Part shown: positions 1 to 5,212 of the stretch, piece after piece
Layout: each line of letters starts with the position of its first letter
Position numbering within the stretch: position 1 is the stretch's first letter
Origin: SVTX01 sp045132775
GTDB lineage: Bacteria; Bacillota; Clostridia; Oscillospirales; CAG-272
Assembly (NCBI GenBank): GCA_045132775.1
Contig: JBGUSX010000104.1
Span: forward strand, 1-5,322
Direction: 5' to 3'
Length of the DNA: 5,322 nucleotides
Made by a program: the position numbers and the translations under genes
Notes under the pieces: model-generated
Seen by the model: only the letters and a program-made list of their open reading frames with translations
What the model was told of the DNA's origin: nothing
Databases searched by the model: none

Positions 1-242
1 AAATTGCAATTTGTCGAATAGCCTTCTCCAACGGAGAAGGGGGACCACGAAGTGGTGGATGAGGAGGTCGCCATCAGGGTGTGCGCCACGGGAATTTTGT
101 AGATTTTGTATTGTGGCACAAGGATTCTTTTGCAACGAAACAACGCTCACAAAAGACGTGAAGTCCTTGAAAAAATGACCTCCTCATCCACCACTTCGTG
201 GTCCCCCTTCCCCGCTGGGGAAGGCTTAACACACCGATAAAT
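1..242. repeat. Palindromic MITE-like dispersed repeat, left copy
   Basis: Positions 21-69 and 177-225 are inverted copies of each other, identical at 46 of 49 positions. They enclose a 107-bp interior (70-176) with no ORF worth calling. The core of each arm contains GGGACCACGAAGTGGTGGAT or its complement, itself a small palindrome (CCAC-GAA-GTGG). A related, inverted copy lies at the right edge of the window: 209-242 matches the complement of 5221-5254 at 32 of 34 positions. Both copies are preceded by the palindrome AAATTGCAATTT (1-12 and 5213-5224). This is the architecture of a non-autonomous MITE or large REP-like element. I see no transposase and no clear target-site duplication. If transcribed, it would fold into one long hairpin. 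No other feature is seen in 1-262. Confidence 0.8.
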
Positions 243-262
243 CAAAATTTGAATCCAATATT

Positions 263-296
263 AAAAAACACTTGCATTGAGTTGCAAGTGTTTTTT
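263..296 (-). terminator. Terminator of the XRE regulator gene
   Basis: A perfect 14-bp stem (263-276 with 283-296) with a 6-nt loop; read on the minus strand it ends in TTTTTT. The A/T symmetry of the stem means it could also stop transcription arriving from the left. It overlaps the last bases of the regulator gene, whose TAA stop occupies 295-297. Confidence 0.85.
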
Positions 297-513
297 ATTG
301 CAATTTTTCGGGTGTGTCAATAAGTCCTATGAGGTAATCGGCGGAGAGGTTATAGTGCTTGCAGAGGCGAATGAGATCCTCGATCTTGAGCTCAGCTCTT
401 CCTGCCTCGATGTGATTGTATCCTTGCTGGGATTTTTGAAGTAATTGACCGACCTCGGCTTGTGTCAGGTCGCGATCCTCGCGCACGTTTCTTATTCTTG
501 TTCTGTAATCCAT
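295..513 (-). CDS. Small XRE/Cro-CI family HTH transcriptional regulator
   Basis: A 72-residue protein consisting almost entirely of a lambda-repressor-like helix-turn-helix domain. The LTQAEVGQLL segment (residues 16-25) matches the first HTH helix of the family, residues 28-36 (SQQGYNHIE) the recognition helix, and the following AGR plus the C-terminal LSADYLIGL are typical of compact HTH_3 proteins. There is no ligand or protease domain, so it is probably a simple dimeric DNA binder. The ATG start is fixed by an AAGGAGG ribosome binding site (complement of 521-527) seven bases upstream. It is divergent from the lipoprotein-HEPN operon, and the shared intergenic region has two perfect palindromes overlapping both putative promoters. 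I infer that it represses itself and that operon. The family call is firm; the targets are inferred from position. Confidence 0.93.
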   Translation of the reverse strand: MDYRTRIRNVREDRDLTQAEVGQLLQKSQQGYNHIEAGRAELKIEDLIRLCKHYNLSADYLIGLIDTPEKLQ

Positions 514-520
514 GGCTATT

Positions 521-527
521 CCTCCTT
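521..527 (-). promoter_or_regulatory. Ribosome binding site of the XRE gene
   Basis: On the minus strand this reads AAGGAGG, near-perfectly complementary to the 16S rRNA 3' end, with seven bases before the ATG at 513. It decides the start codon. Confidence 0.85.
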
Positions 528-540
528 ACAGAGAAATATT

Positions 541-568
541 AACATACTCATAAATTGAGTATTGACAA
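541..568 (-). promoter_or_regulatory. Putative leftward promoter of the XRE gene
   Basis: On the minus strand TTGTCA (complement of 563-568, 5/6 to the -35 consensus) is followed after 16 bp by TATGTT (complement of 541-546, 4/6 to the -10 consensus). It would start transcription about 20 bases before the ATG, just ahead of the ribosome binding site. Its -35 overlaps the rightward -35, and operator 1 fills its spacer. It is clearly weaker than the rightward promoter, and the exact boxes are a judgement. Confidence 0.5.
545..561. promoter_or_regulatory. Operator 1, perfect 17-bp palindrome
   Basis: TACTCA-TAAAT-TGAGTA, with 6-bp arms identical to those of operator 2. It lies immediately upstream of the rightward -35 box and inside the spacer of the likely leftward promoter. 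It is the expected kind of binding site for the adjacent XRE repressor; binding is inferred. Confidence 0.8.
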
Positions 569-590
569 TTACTCAAAGATTGAGTATAAT
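562..590 (+). promoter_or_regulatory. Consensus sigma-A promoter of the lipoprotein-HEPN operon
   Basis: TTGACA at 562-567 and TATAAT at 585-590 are separated by exactly 17 bp: a perfect housekeeping promoter. Transcription should begin near 597, giving a leader of roughly 40 nt before the ATG at 636. Operator 2 fills its spacer and overlaps the -10 box, and operator 1 abuts its -35, so a bound repressor would block RNA polymerase. An intrinsically very strong promoter under a repressor suggests that the operon is normally kept off. Confidence 0.88.
570..586. promoter_or_regulatory. Operator 2, perfect 17-bp palindrome
   Basis: TACTCA-AAGAT-TGAGTA, with the same arms as operator 1 and a centre-to-centre distance of 25 bp. 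It occupies the spacer and the first two bases of the -10 box of the rightward promoter. The loop sequence differs from operator 1 while the arms are unchanged, which points to selected half-sites rather than a recent duplication. Confidence 0.82.
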
Positions 591-635
591 GTAGGTAAAT
601 TATCTGTAAAACGGGTAGGGAAAGGAAGAAAGAAG

Positions 636-2618
636 ATGAAAAGACTTTTGATCGTGATTTTGACTTTGGTGGCTGTGCTTGCCTTTGCTTTGGTTGGATG
701 TGATAGCGAGCAGGGCGGCGACGTTGAGACGCAAAAGCAGACCGAGAAACGGACTGAGAAACAGACCGAGAAACAGACCGAGAAGCAGACCGAGAAGCAG
801 ACCGAGAAACAGACGGAGAAACAGACCGAGAAGCAGACCGAGAAGCAGACCGAGAAGCAGACAGAAAAACAGACGGAAAAGCAGACCGAGAAGCAGACTG
901 AGAAGCAGACGGAGAAACAGACCGAGAAGCAGACCGAGAAGCAGACCGAGAAGCAGACGGAAGCGCCTACGGCGGCACCTACTGAAAAGTCGACTGTTGA
1001 ACCGACGGAAGCGTCGACTGTTGCGCCTACAGAGGAGCATACTGAAGAACCCACCGAGGTGCACATTTGCTCGTTTGGGGAGTGGAATAGCATAAAGGCT
1101 GCAACCTGCACCGAAGAGGGTTTACAGGAGCGTGTCTGTGAGTGCGGCGAAAAAGAGACACAGGTAATTTCCGCACTTGGTCACACCGAGGTGATTGATG
1201 CAGCGGCTGCGCCGACTTGTACGGAGACGGGTCTTACCGAGGGTAAGCATTGTGAGGTTTGCGAGGCGGTTCTCGTAGAGCAGGAAATAATTGCGGTAAA
1301 GCATGATTATGCTACGAAATTGGTGTATCCAACAAGTTCTGAACAAGGATATACAAATTATACTTGTGTAGACTGTGGATACTCATACAAAGATGATTAC
1401 ATCAGCTTTTCTGAGGGATTCTTATATGAGGTCGTGGATTCGTATTGTAAAATAATAGATATTGGAACATGCACTGACAGTTGCATAGTTTTCCCGACTG
1501 AAATTGATGGATACGTTGTTAAAGAAATTGGCAAACAAGTTTTTCTTGACTGCGAAGAACGGATAACTAAAATTATCATTCCCGATACTATTGAAAAAAT
1601 TGATAGCGAAGCATTTGCCTATTGTAGTAATCTGAAATCGGTTATTATGGGCAAGGGATTAACATATGTTGGCGACAATGCATTTGCCGGATGCAGTAAT
1701 CTGGAAGCGGTTTATATTGAGGATGTTGCAAAATGGTGCAGTATAAGTTTCGGTGGTTATTTCGGTCAATGGGGTAGGGGCGGAAACCCTTTGACATATG
1801 CAAATAGTCTTTATCTGAATGGTAGACTTGTTAAAGAGCTTGTAATACCTGATGGGGTTACAGAGATTGGTCAAGGTGCTTTTTATGGCTGCTCAGGTTT
1901 GGAAAAAGTGACGATACCCGAAAGTGTTACAAGAATAGGAAGCGAGGCTTTTGACGGATGCAATAATGTCATTGAAGACCAGGACGGAGTGCAATATATT
2001 GAACGATGGGTAGTTGGATATTCGGATATAGCCAAAAGTATCACATTGCGCCCTGATACCATCGGAATAGCTGATTATGCATTTTGGGATTGTGAGAAAA
2101 GATTTTCAATAGTTATTCCGGACAGTGTTATATCAATTGGCGAGGATGCATTTTCCGGCTGCGAGAATATGACCGATGTGACAATAGGGAACGGAGTAAC
2201 GAGCATTGGTGCGTATGCCTTCCGTGACTGCAAAAACCTTAAAAAAGTTTCAATGGGAAACAGTGTGACACATATAGGAGATCTGGCTTTTTCTGCTTGC
2301 TGGAATCTTGCTGATATTACCCTGCCAAACAGTCTAAAAATCATTGGCAGATGTGCATTTATGCATTGTGATAGCTTTACAAATGTAACGATACCTGATG
2401 GTGTAACAAATATTGGAGATGAGGCATTCTGGGCTTGCTCAAACCTTACGACAGTGACGATACCGAAAAGCGTGCAGCGCATTGGTGAACAAGTTTTTCA
2501 GTTTTGTGATAACTTTACTGCTGTTAATTACACAGGAAGTCATGAAGACTGGGAGAAGATAGATATTGCGTCAGCAAATTATGGTTGGTCAATAAATTAT
2601 AATTATGTGCCGGAATAA
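636..2618 (+). CDS. BspA-like leucine-rich-repeat surface lipoprotein with KQTE spacer
   Basis: A 660-residue exported lipoprotein. Residues 1-21 form a signal peptide ending in the lipobox LVGC, with Cys22 the predicted lipidated residue. Residues 34-109 are 19 KQTE-type tetrapeptides and 110-142 a Thr/Pro/Glu linker, together a likely spacer through the cell wall. Residues 143-256 hold three Cys/His modules of about 38 residues (C158, C168xC170; C195, C206xxC209; C244xxC247), zinc-ribbon-like in appearance. Residues 262-660 carry about 12 BspA-type repeats of about 23 residues (pattern IPxxVTxIGxxAFxxCxNLxxV), as in the LRR_5 family, with an inserted WC-containing segment near residue 365. 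Such proteins mediate binding to host or microbial surfaces; the ligand here is unknown. The ATG at 636 is chosen because AAAGGAAG (621-628) precedes it and the in-frame TTG at 555 lies upstream of the promoter. The gene is first in an operon with the HEPN gene. Confidence 0.9.
   Translation: MKRLLIVILTLVAVLAFALVGCDSEQGGDVETQKQTEKRTEKQTEKQTEKQTEKQTEKQTEKQTEKQTEKQTEKQTEKQTEKQTEKQTEKQTEKQTEKQTEKQTEKQTEAPTAAPTEKSTVEPTEASTVAPTEEHTEEPTEVHICSFGEWNSIKAATCTEEGLQERVCECGEKETQVISALGHTEVIDAAAAPTCTETGLTEGKHCEVCEAVLVEQEIIAVKHDYATKLVYPTSSEQGYTNYTCVDCGYSYKDDYISFSEGFLYEVVDSYCKIIDIGTCTDSCIVFPTEIDGYVVKEIGKQVFLDCEERITKIIIPDTIEKIDSEAFAYCSNLKSVIMGKGLTYVGDNAFAGCSNLEAVYIEDVAKWCSISFGGYFGQWGRGGNPLTYANSLYLNGRLVKELVIPDGVTEIGQGAFYGCSGLEKVTIPESVTRIGSEAFDGCNNVIEDQDGVQYIERWVVGYSDIAKSITLRPDTIGIADYAFWDCEKRFSIVIPDSVISIGEDAFSGCENMTDVTIGNGVTSIGAYAFRDCKNLKKVSMGNSVTHIGDLAFSACWNLADITLPNSLKIIGRCAFMHCDSFTNVTIPDGVTNIGDEAFWACSNLTTVTIPKSVQRIGEQVFQFCDNFTAVNYTGSHEDWEKIDIASANYGWSINYNYVPE
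735..962 (+). repeat. Tandem 12-bp repeat, 19 units, encoding KQTE
   Basis: Nineteen exact-length 12-bp units of consensus AAGCAGACCGAG sit in frame inside the lipoprotein gene. Eight units match the consensus; the others differ almost only at third codon positions (AAG/AAA, ACC/ACG/ACA/ACT, GAG/GAA). The single amino-acid change is unit 2 (CGG, giving KRTE). Units 3-6 (759-806) and 7-10 (807-854) agree at 47 of 48 positions, so the array also grew by 48-bp steps. The repeat has no stop codon in several other frames, which creates spurious ORFs on both strands. Confidence 0.97.
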
Positions 2619-2620
2619 AT

Positions 2621-2625
2621 AGGAG
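2621..2625 (+). promoter_or_regulatory. Ribosome binding site of the HEPN gene
   Basis: AGGAG seven bases before the ATG at 2633 and just after the lipoprotein stop codon, supporting independent initiation within the same transcript. Confidence 0.8.
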
Positions 2626-2632
2626 AAAAGAT

Positions 2633-3082
2633 ATGAGTAGCAATACTGATAAGCAAGGAAGATACGCGATATTAAAGAGCAAGCTGAGGATAGCCATTGA
2701 CAAGGAATTTTGGTTTGAGGCTTGTATGATAGAGTACGCAATAATGGAAGACAGAACATCCTCCATTTTACATCATGCAAAAGTCTGTAAAAATGCATAT
2801 GATGCGAAGAAAACGCTTACTAACAAATTGTGTTCAATCGAACTTCAAATCGGCAAAAACCATCCGATTATTTCAAAGAAAGTGGATATCAATACTATAG
2901 TTGCGATCAAGGAGTGGAAAGATAAAAGAAATGATCTTGTCCACAAATCCTGCTTAGTATACGATGAAGAAAAGGCGAGGGAGATAGCTATTCTTGGATA
3001 TGACATAGTCAAGAGCCTTTCGAATGAAAGTGCTAAGGTGACCAGATTAGCGAAAAAAATATATTTGGAAGAGAATCAATAA
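2633..3082 (+). CDS. Small HEPN-like protein with RNxxxH motif
   Basis: A 149-residue, Lys-rich, apparently all-helical protein without signal peptide or membrane segment, so probably cytoplasmic. Residues 99-104 read RNDLVH, the Rx4H signature of HEPN domains, within the helix context EWKDKRNDLVH that is typical of the fold. An acidic, aromatic N-terminal helix (EYAIMEDR, 34-41) resembles the first conserved helix of HEPN proteins. Known HEPN proteins include metal-independent ribonucleases of toxin-antitoxin and abortive-infection systems, but also non-catalytic members. No MNT nucleotidyltransferase antitoxin gene is beside it. It starts 14 bases after the lipoprotein stop and ends just before a terminator, so it is second in the repressor-controlled operon. 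I cannot name the exact family. The HEPN call rests on one motif plus helical context; the gene itself is secure. Confidence 0.72.
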   Translation: MSSNTDKQGRYAILKSKLRIAIDKEFWFEACMIEYAIMEDRTSSILHHAKVCKNAYDAKKTLTNKLCSIELQIGKNHPIISKKVDINTIVAIKEWKDKRNDLVHKSCLVYDEEKAREIAILGYDIVKSLSNESAKVTRLAKKIYLEENQ

Positions 3083-3090
3083 AGACAACG

Positions 3091-3126
3091 GCGAGCCTCA
3101 AACGAGGCTCGCTTTTGCGTTTTTTT
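3091..3126 (+). terminator. Terminator of the lipoprotein-HEPN operon
   Basis: A perfect 9-bp GC-rich stem, GCGAGCCTC (3091-3099) with GAGGCTCGC (3104-3112), AAAC loop, followed by TTTTGCG and a run of seven T. It begins eight bases after the HEPN stop codon and separates this unit from the next promoter. Confidence 0.93.
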
Positions 3127-3147
3127 AACTGTCAGGATGGTTTTCTA

Positions 3148-3176
3148 TTGACAATCGCGGCATTGTGAGATATAAT
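3148..3176 (+). promoter_or_regulatory. Consensus sigma-A promoter of the reductase-esterase operon
   Basis: TTGACA at 3148-3153 and TATAAT at 3171-3176 with a 17-bp spacer, shortly after the upstream terminator. The predicted start near 3183 leaves about 30 nt of leader. A short inverted repeat, ACAAT-N6-ATTGT (3151-3166), lies in the spacer and could be an operator, though such a short match may be chance. Confidence 0.88.
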
Positions 3177-3200
3177 TGTTTTATACTGTACAAGCATTGC

Positions 3201-3208
3201 AGAGGTGA
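3201..3208 (+). promoter_or_regulatory. Ribosome binding site supporting a TTG start
   Basis: AGAGGTGA precedes the TTG at 3215 by six bases. The ATG at 3208 overlaps it and is in a different, quickly closed frame, so the TTG is the best start for the reductase. Confidence 0.75.
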
Positions 3209-3214
3209 TGAGCT

Positions 3215-4138
3215 TTGGAGATAAACGGTGTGGCGGTGTCGCGGTTGGCGCTGGGAACGGCGGTGTATCGCGGCGGAGAGCGCGAGGCGGATGCTTTTCG
3301 CTTGATGGACGTTTACCGCGCATGCGGCGGAAATATCTTTGACACGGCGCGAGTTTACGGCGAGAGCGAGTCGGTCATCGGGCGCTACCTCAAGGCTCGC
3401 GGATGCAGGGGCGAGGTCCTTATCTCGACCAAGGGCGGTCACTACGATCTTGTGACAAAAGAAAAGAGGATAAAGCGCGAGGCGATATACAGTGACGTTG
3501 AGGTGAGCTTTAAAAATTTGGGCGTTGATTATGCCGATATTTACTGGCTTCACCGCGACGACGTTGATATTCCCGTAGCCGAAATAATGGGCATTCTTGC
3601 CGATCTTGTGCGAGAGGGAAAGATACTTTCTATCGGTGTCTCAAACTGGACGGTTGAGAGGATCGCACAGGCGAATAAATTTGCGCTTGAGAATGGGTTG
3701 CCGGGGATAATCGCAAGTCAAATAAAGCACTCCGCGGCGGTGACGGTGCAGGAAAACGACCCGACGATGCTTTCGCTTGACGAGTTGTCGAGGGAATTTT
3801 ACGAGAGGGAAAAGACCGTTGTTTTCGCCTACACTGCGCAGGCGAAGGGGTTATTTTCAAAGCTTGAGCGTCTCGGGGTCGACGGTATTTCCGAGGGACT
3901 GAGGCGCGAGTTTATATGTGACGAAACGTTACGTCGGTATGACGTTATGCGAGATATTTCGAACGAAATCGGGCTGCCGATAGGTCAGGTGGCTCTTGCG
4001 GCTCTTTTGTGCGACCCGAGTCTTGAAATCATCCCAATCATTGGTGGCAGGACTCCCGAGCAGATAGAGGATTCCTTTGCCGCGCTTGATATTAATCTTT
4101 CGCAGGAGCAATTTGAGGAAATAATGAAAACAAGATAA
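3215..4138 (+). CDS. Aldo/keto reductase family oxidoreductase
   Basis: A 307-residue cytoplasmic NAD(P)H-dependent oxidoreductase of the aldo/keto reductase superfamily, close to the usual length for the (beta/alpha)8 barrel. The full catalytic tetrad is visible: Asp43 and Tyr48 in FDTARVYG, Lys73 in STKGG, and His113 in WLHRDD. Cofactor-binding elements include the GVSNW strand in the middle of the protein and the C-terminal IIGGRTPEQIEDS segment that normally contacts the nucleotide phosphate. The family reduces aldehydes and ketones, including sugars; the substrate cannot be read from the sequence. Translation starts at TTG, supported by the ribosome binding site at 3201-3208. It is the first gene of an operon with an SGNH hydrolase 16 bases downstream, suggesting a joint role in carbohydrate or small-molecule conversion. 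Codon use is visibly more GC-rich than in the upstream LRR-HEPN segment. Confidence 0.95.
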   Translation: MEINGVAVSRLALGTAVYRGGEREADAFRLMDVYRACGGNIFDTARVYGESESVIGRYLKARGCRGEVLISTKGGHYDLVTKEKRIKREAIYSDVEVSFKNLGVDYADIYWLHRDDVDIPVAEIMGILADLVREGKILSIGVSNWTVERIAQANKFALENGLPGIIASQIKHSAAVTVQENDPTMLSLDELSREFYEREKTVVFAYTAQAKGLFSKLERLGVDGISEGLRREFICDETLRRYDVMRDISNEIGLPIGQVALAALLCDPSLEIIPIIGGRTPEQIEDSFAALDINLSQEQFEEIMKTR

Positions 4139-4154
4139 ATGAGAGGTTCCAAAA

Positions 4155-5159
4155 ATGAAGGTTTACAATTTTAAGGACGCGCCCTTGCGCGTATTTGGTT
4201 CTCCGCTTTTCTACAAGACCGGTAAGCTCGAGCGCATGCCCGAGGAGGTTGCTTCGGTCATTCACGCTCCCGAGCTTGCAAAGAGAAATCCCGGCGCGAG
4301 AGTATGCTTCCGCACGAATGCGCCTTGGTTCAACGTAAAGCTGGTGCTCGGCTCGAACAGAGTTGACATCGGTATGGCTGTGTTCGGTGCGCAGTCGGCT
4401 TGCGTGCTTATAGGAGACCGCCGGAAGCCTTATTATGCAGGTCTTGTAGGCCCCTCAAGCTACGACGAGCTTGAGGTCGTAAGACAGATATACAAGAAGG
4501 GTGCGAACGGAGAGATGGAGGATGTGACTATCTTCCTGCCCAGAAACGAGCCCGTCCTTGACGTTGAGATCTCGGTCGACGACGCGTACGCGGTCGAAGA
4601 GCCGACACCTTACAGGGATATAAAGCCGATCGTTTATTACGGCTCGTCGATAACAGAGGGCGGCTGCAGCACCATTGCGATAAACGCGTACAACGCGATA
4701 ATTTCCAACCGTCTTAATATTGATTATTACAATCTCGGTTTTTCAAGCAGTGCGAGAGGCGAGGATGAGGTCTGCGATTACATCAGAGACAATTTCGATA
4801 TGAGCGTTTTTGTGTACGACTACGATCACAATGCGCCGACAAATCAGCATCTTGAGGACACGCACGAGAGATTCTTCCTGCGTTTCCGCGAAAAGCACCC
4901 CGACGTGCCCGTCATTATGATGTCGCGCCCCTGGGCGACCTATGCCAAGGACGATGCGCACCGCGCGACTATCCGCAAGACGTACGAGAGAGCGGTGGAG
5001 CGTGGGGATAAGAACGTTTACTTCATTGACGGTGAGACTTATTTTAAGCCCGAGGAGGCTTATATGTGTCTTGTTGATACCGTGCATCCTAATGATTACG
5101 GATTCCACTGCATGGCGGACAGGATCCAGCCCGTTATCGAGGAGATACTTGGGCTTTGA
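4155..5159 (+). CDS. SGNH/GDSL hydrolase (Lipase_GDSL_3-like esterase)
   Basis: A 334-residue protein without signal peptide, probably a cytoplasmic esterase. Residues 1-150 look like a beta-rich N-terminal domain of the kind preceding two-domain SGNH hydrolases. The catalytic domain starts near 155: block I is YYGSSITEG with Ser165 the likely nucleophile, block II is NLGFSSSARG (193-202), block III is the subfamily variant DYDHNAPT (222-229) with Asn226 in the oxyanion position, and block V is DTVHPND with Asp308 and His311 completing the triad. Relatives deacylate sugars, glycans or small esters; the substrate here is unknown. The start at 4155 has GAGAGG (4141-4146) eight bases upstream. 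It follows the aldo/keto reductase by 16 bases, is probably co-transcribed with it, and is closed by a terminator. Family assignment is secure; subfamily and numbering of the oxyanion residue are less so. Confidence 0.92.
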   Translation: MKVYNFKDAPLRVFGSPLFYKTGKLERMPEEVASVIHAPELAKRNPGARVCFRTNAPWFNVKLVLGSNRVDIGMAVFGAQSACVLIGDRRKPYYAGLVGPSSYDELEVVRQIYKKGANGEMEDVTIFLPRNEPVLDVEISVDDAYAVEEPTPYRDIKPIVYYGSSITEGGCSTIAINAYNAIISNRLNIDYYNLGFSSSARGEDEVCDYIRDNFDMSVFVYDYDHNAPTNQHLEDTHERFFLRFREKHPDVPVIMMSRPWATYAKDDAHRATIRKTYERAVERGDKNVYFIDGETYFKPEEAYMCLVDTVHPNDYGFHCMADRIQPVIEEILGL

Positions 5160-5176
5160 GCTTTTAAGTGAAAAAG

Positions 5177-5204
5177 AAAACCGCAGGTTTTGCCTGCGGT
5201 TTTT
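5177..5204 (+). terminator. Terminator of the reductase-esterase operon
   Basis: An 11-bp stem with CCGCAGG (5181-5187) and CCTGCGG (5193-5199) as GC core, flanked by AAAA and TTTT, a 5-nt loop and a T run. It starts 18 bases after the esterase stop codon. Confidence 0.92.
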
Positions 5205-5212
5205 GTGTTGAA

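Noticed and set aside
555..635. Extended N-terminus of the lipoprotein from a TTG at 555
   Set aside because: That start lies upstream of the -10 box and the transcription start; it would place 27 residues before a perfect lipoprotein signal peptide. The ATG at 636 has its own ribosome binding site.
735..962. CRISPR-like array
   Set aside because: Contiguous 12-bp units with no unique spacers, in frame within a secreted protein gene.
569..1111. Long minus-strand ORFs (569-1111 and 600-1064) and a plus-strand ORF (679-1095) over the KQTE array
   Set aside because: They are low-complexity shadows of the 12-bp repeat, which has no stop codon in these frames; they lack ribosome binding sites, and the silent-site pattern of the array matches selection on the KQTE frame only.
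2075..2482. Minus-strand ORF opposite the LRR region
   Set aside because: A shadow of the periodic LRR coding sequence, showing the repeat pattern in reverse and no initiation signals.
3151..3166. ACAAT-N6-ATTGT as a firm operator in the reductase promoter
   Set aside because: Only 5-bp arms, no second copy and no adjacent regulator; kept as a remark within the promoter entry.
3208..3214. ATG at 3208 as start of the aldo/keto reductase
   Set aside because: Wrong frame, reaching a stop after five codons, and it overlaps the ribosome binding site.
4942..5211. Plus-strand ORF overlapping the end of the esterase gene
   Set aside because: Out-of-frame shadow of the SGNH hydrolase, Arg-rich and running through the terminator.
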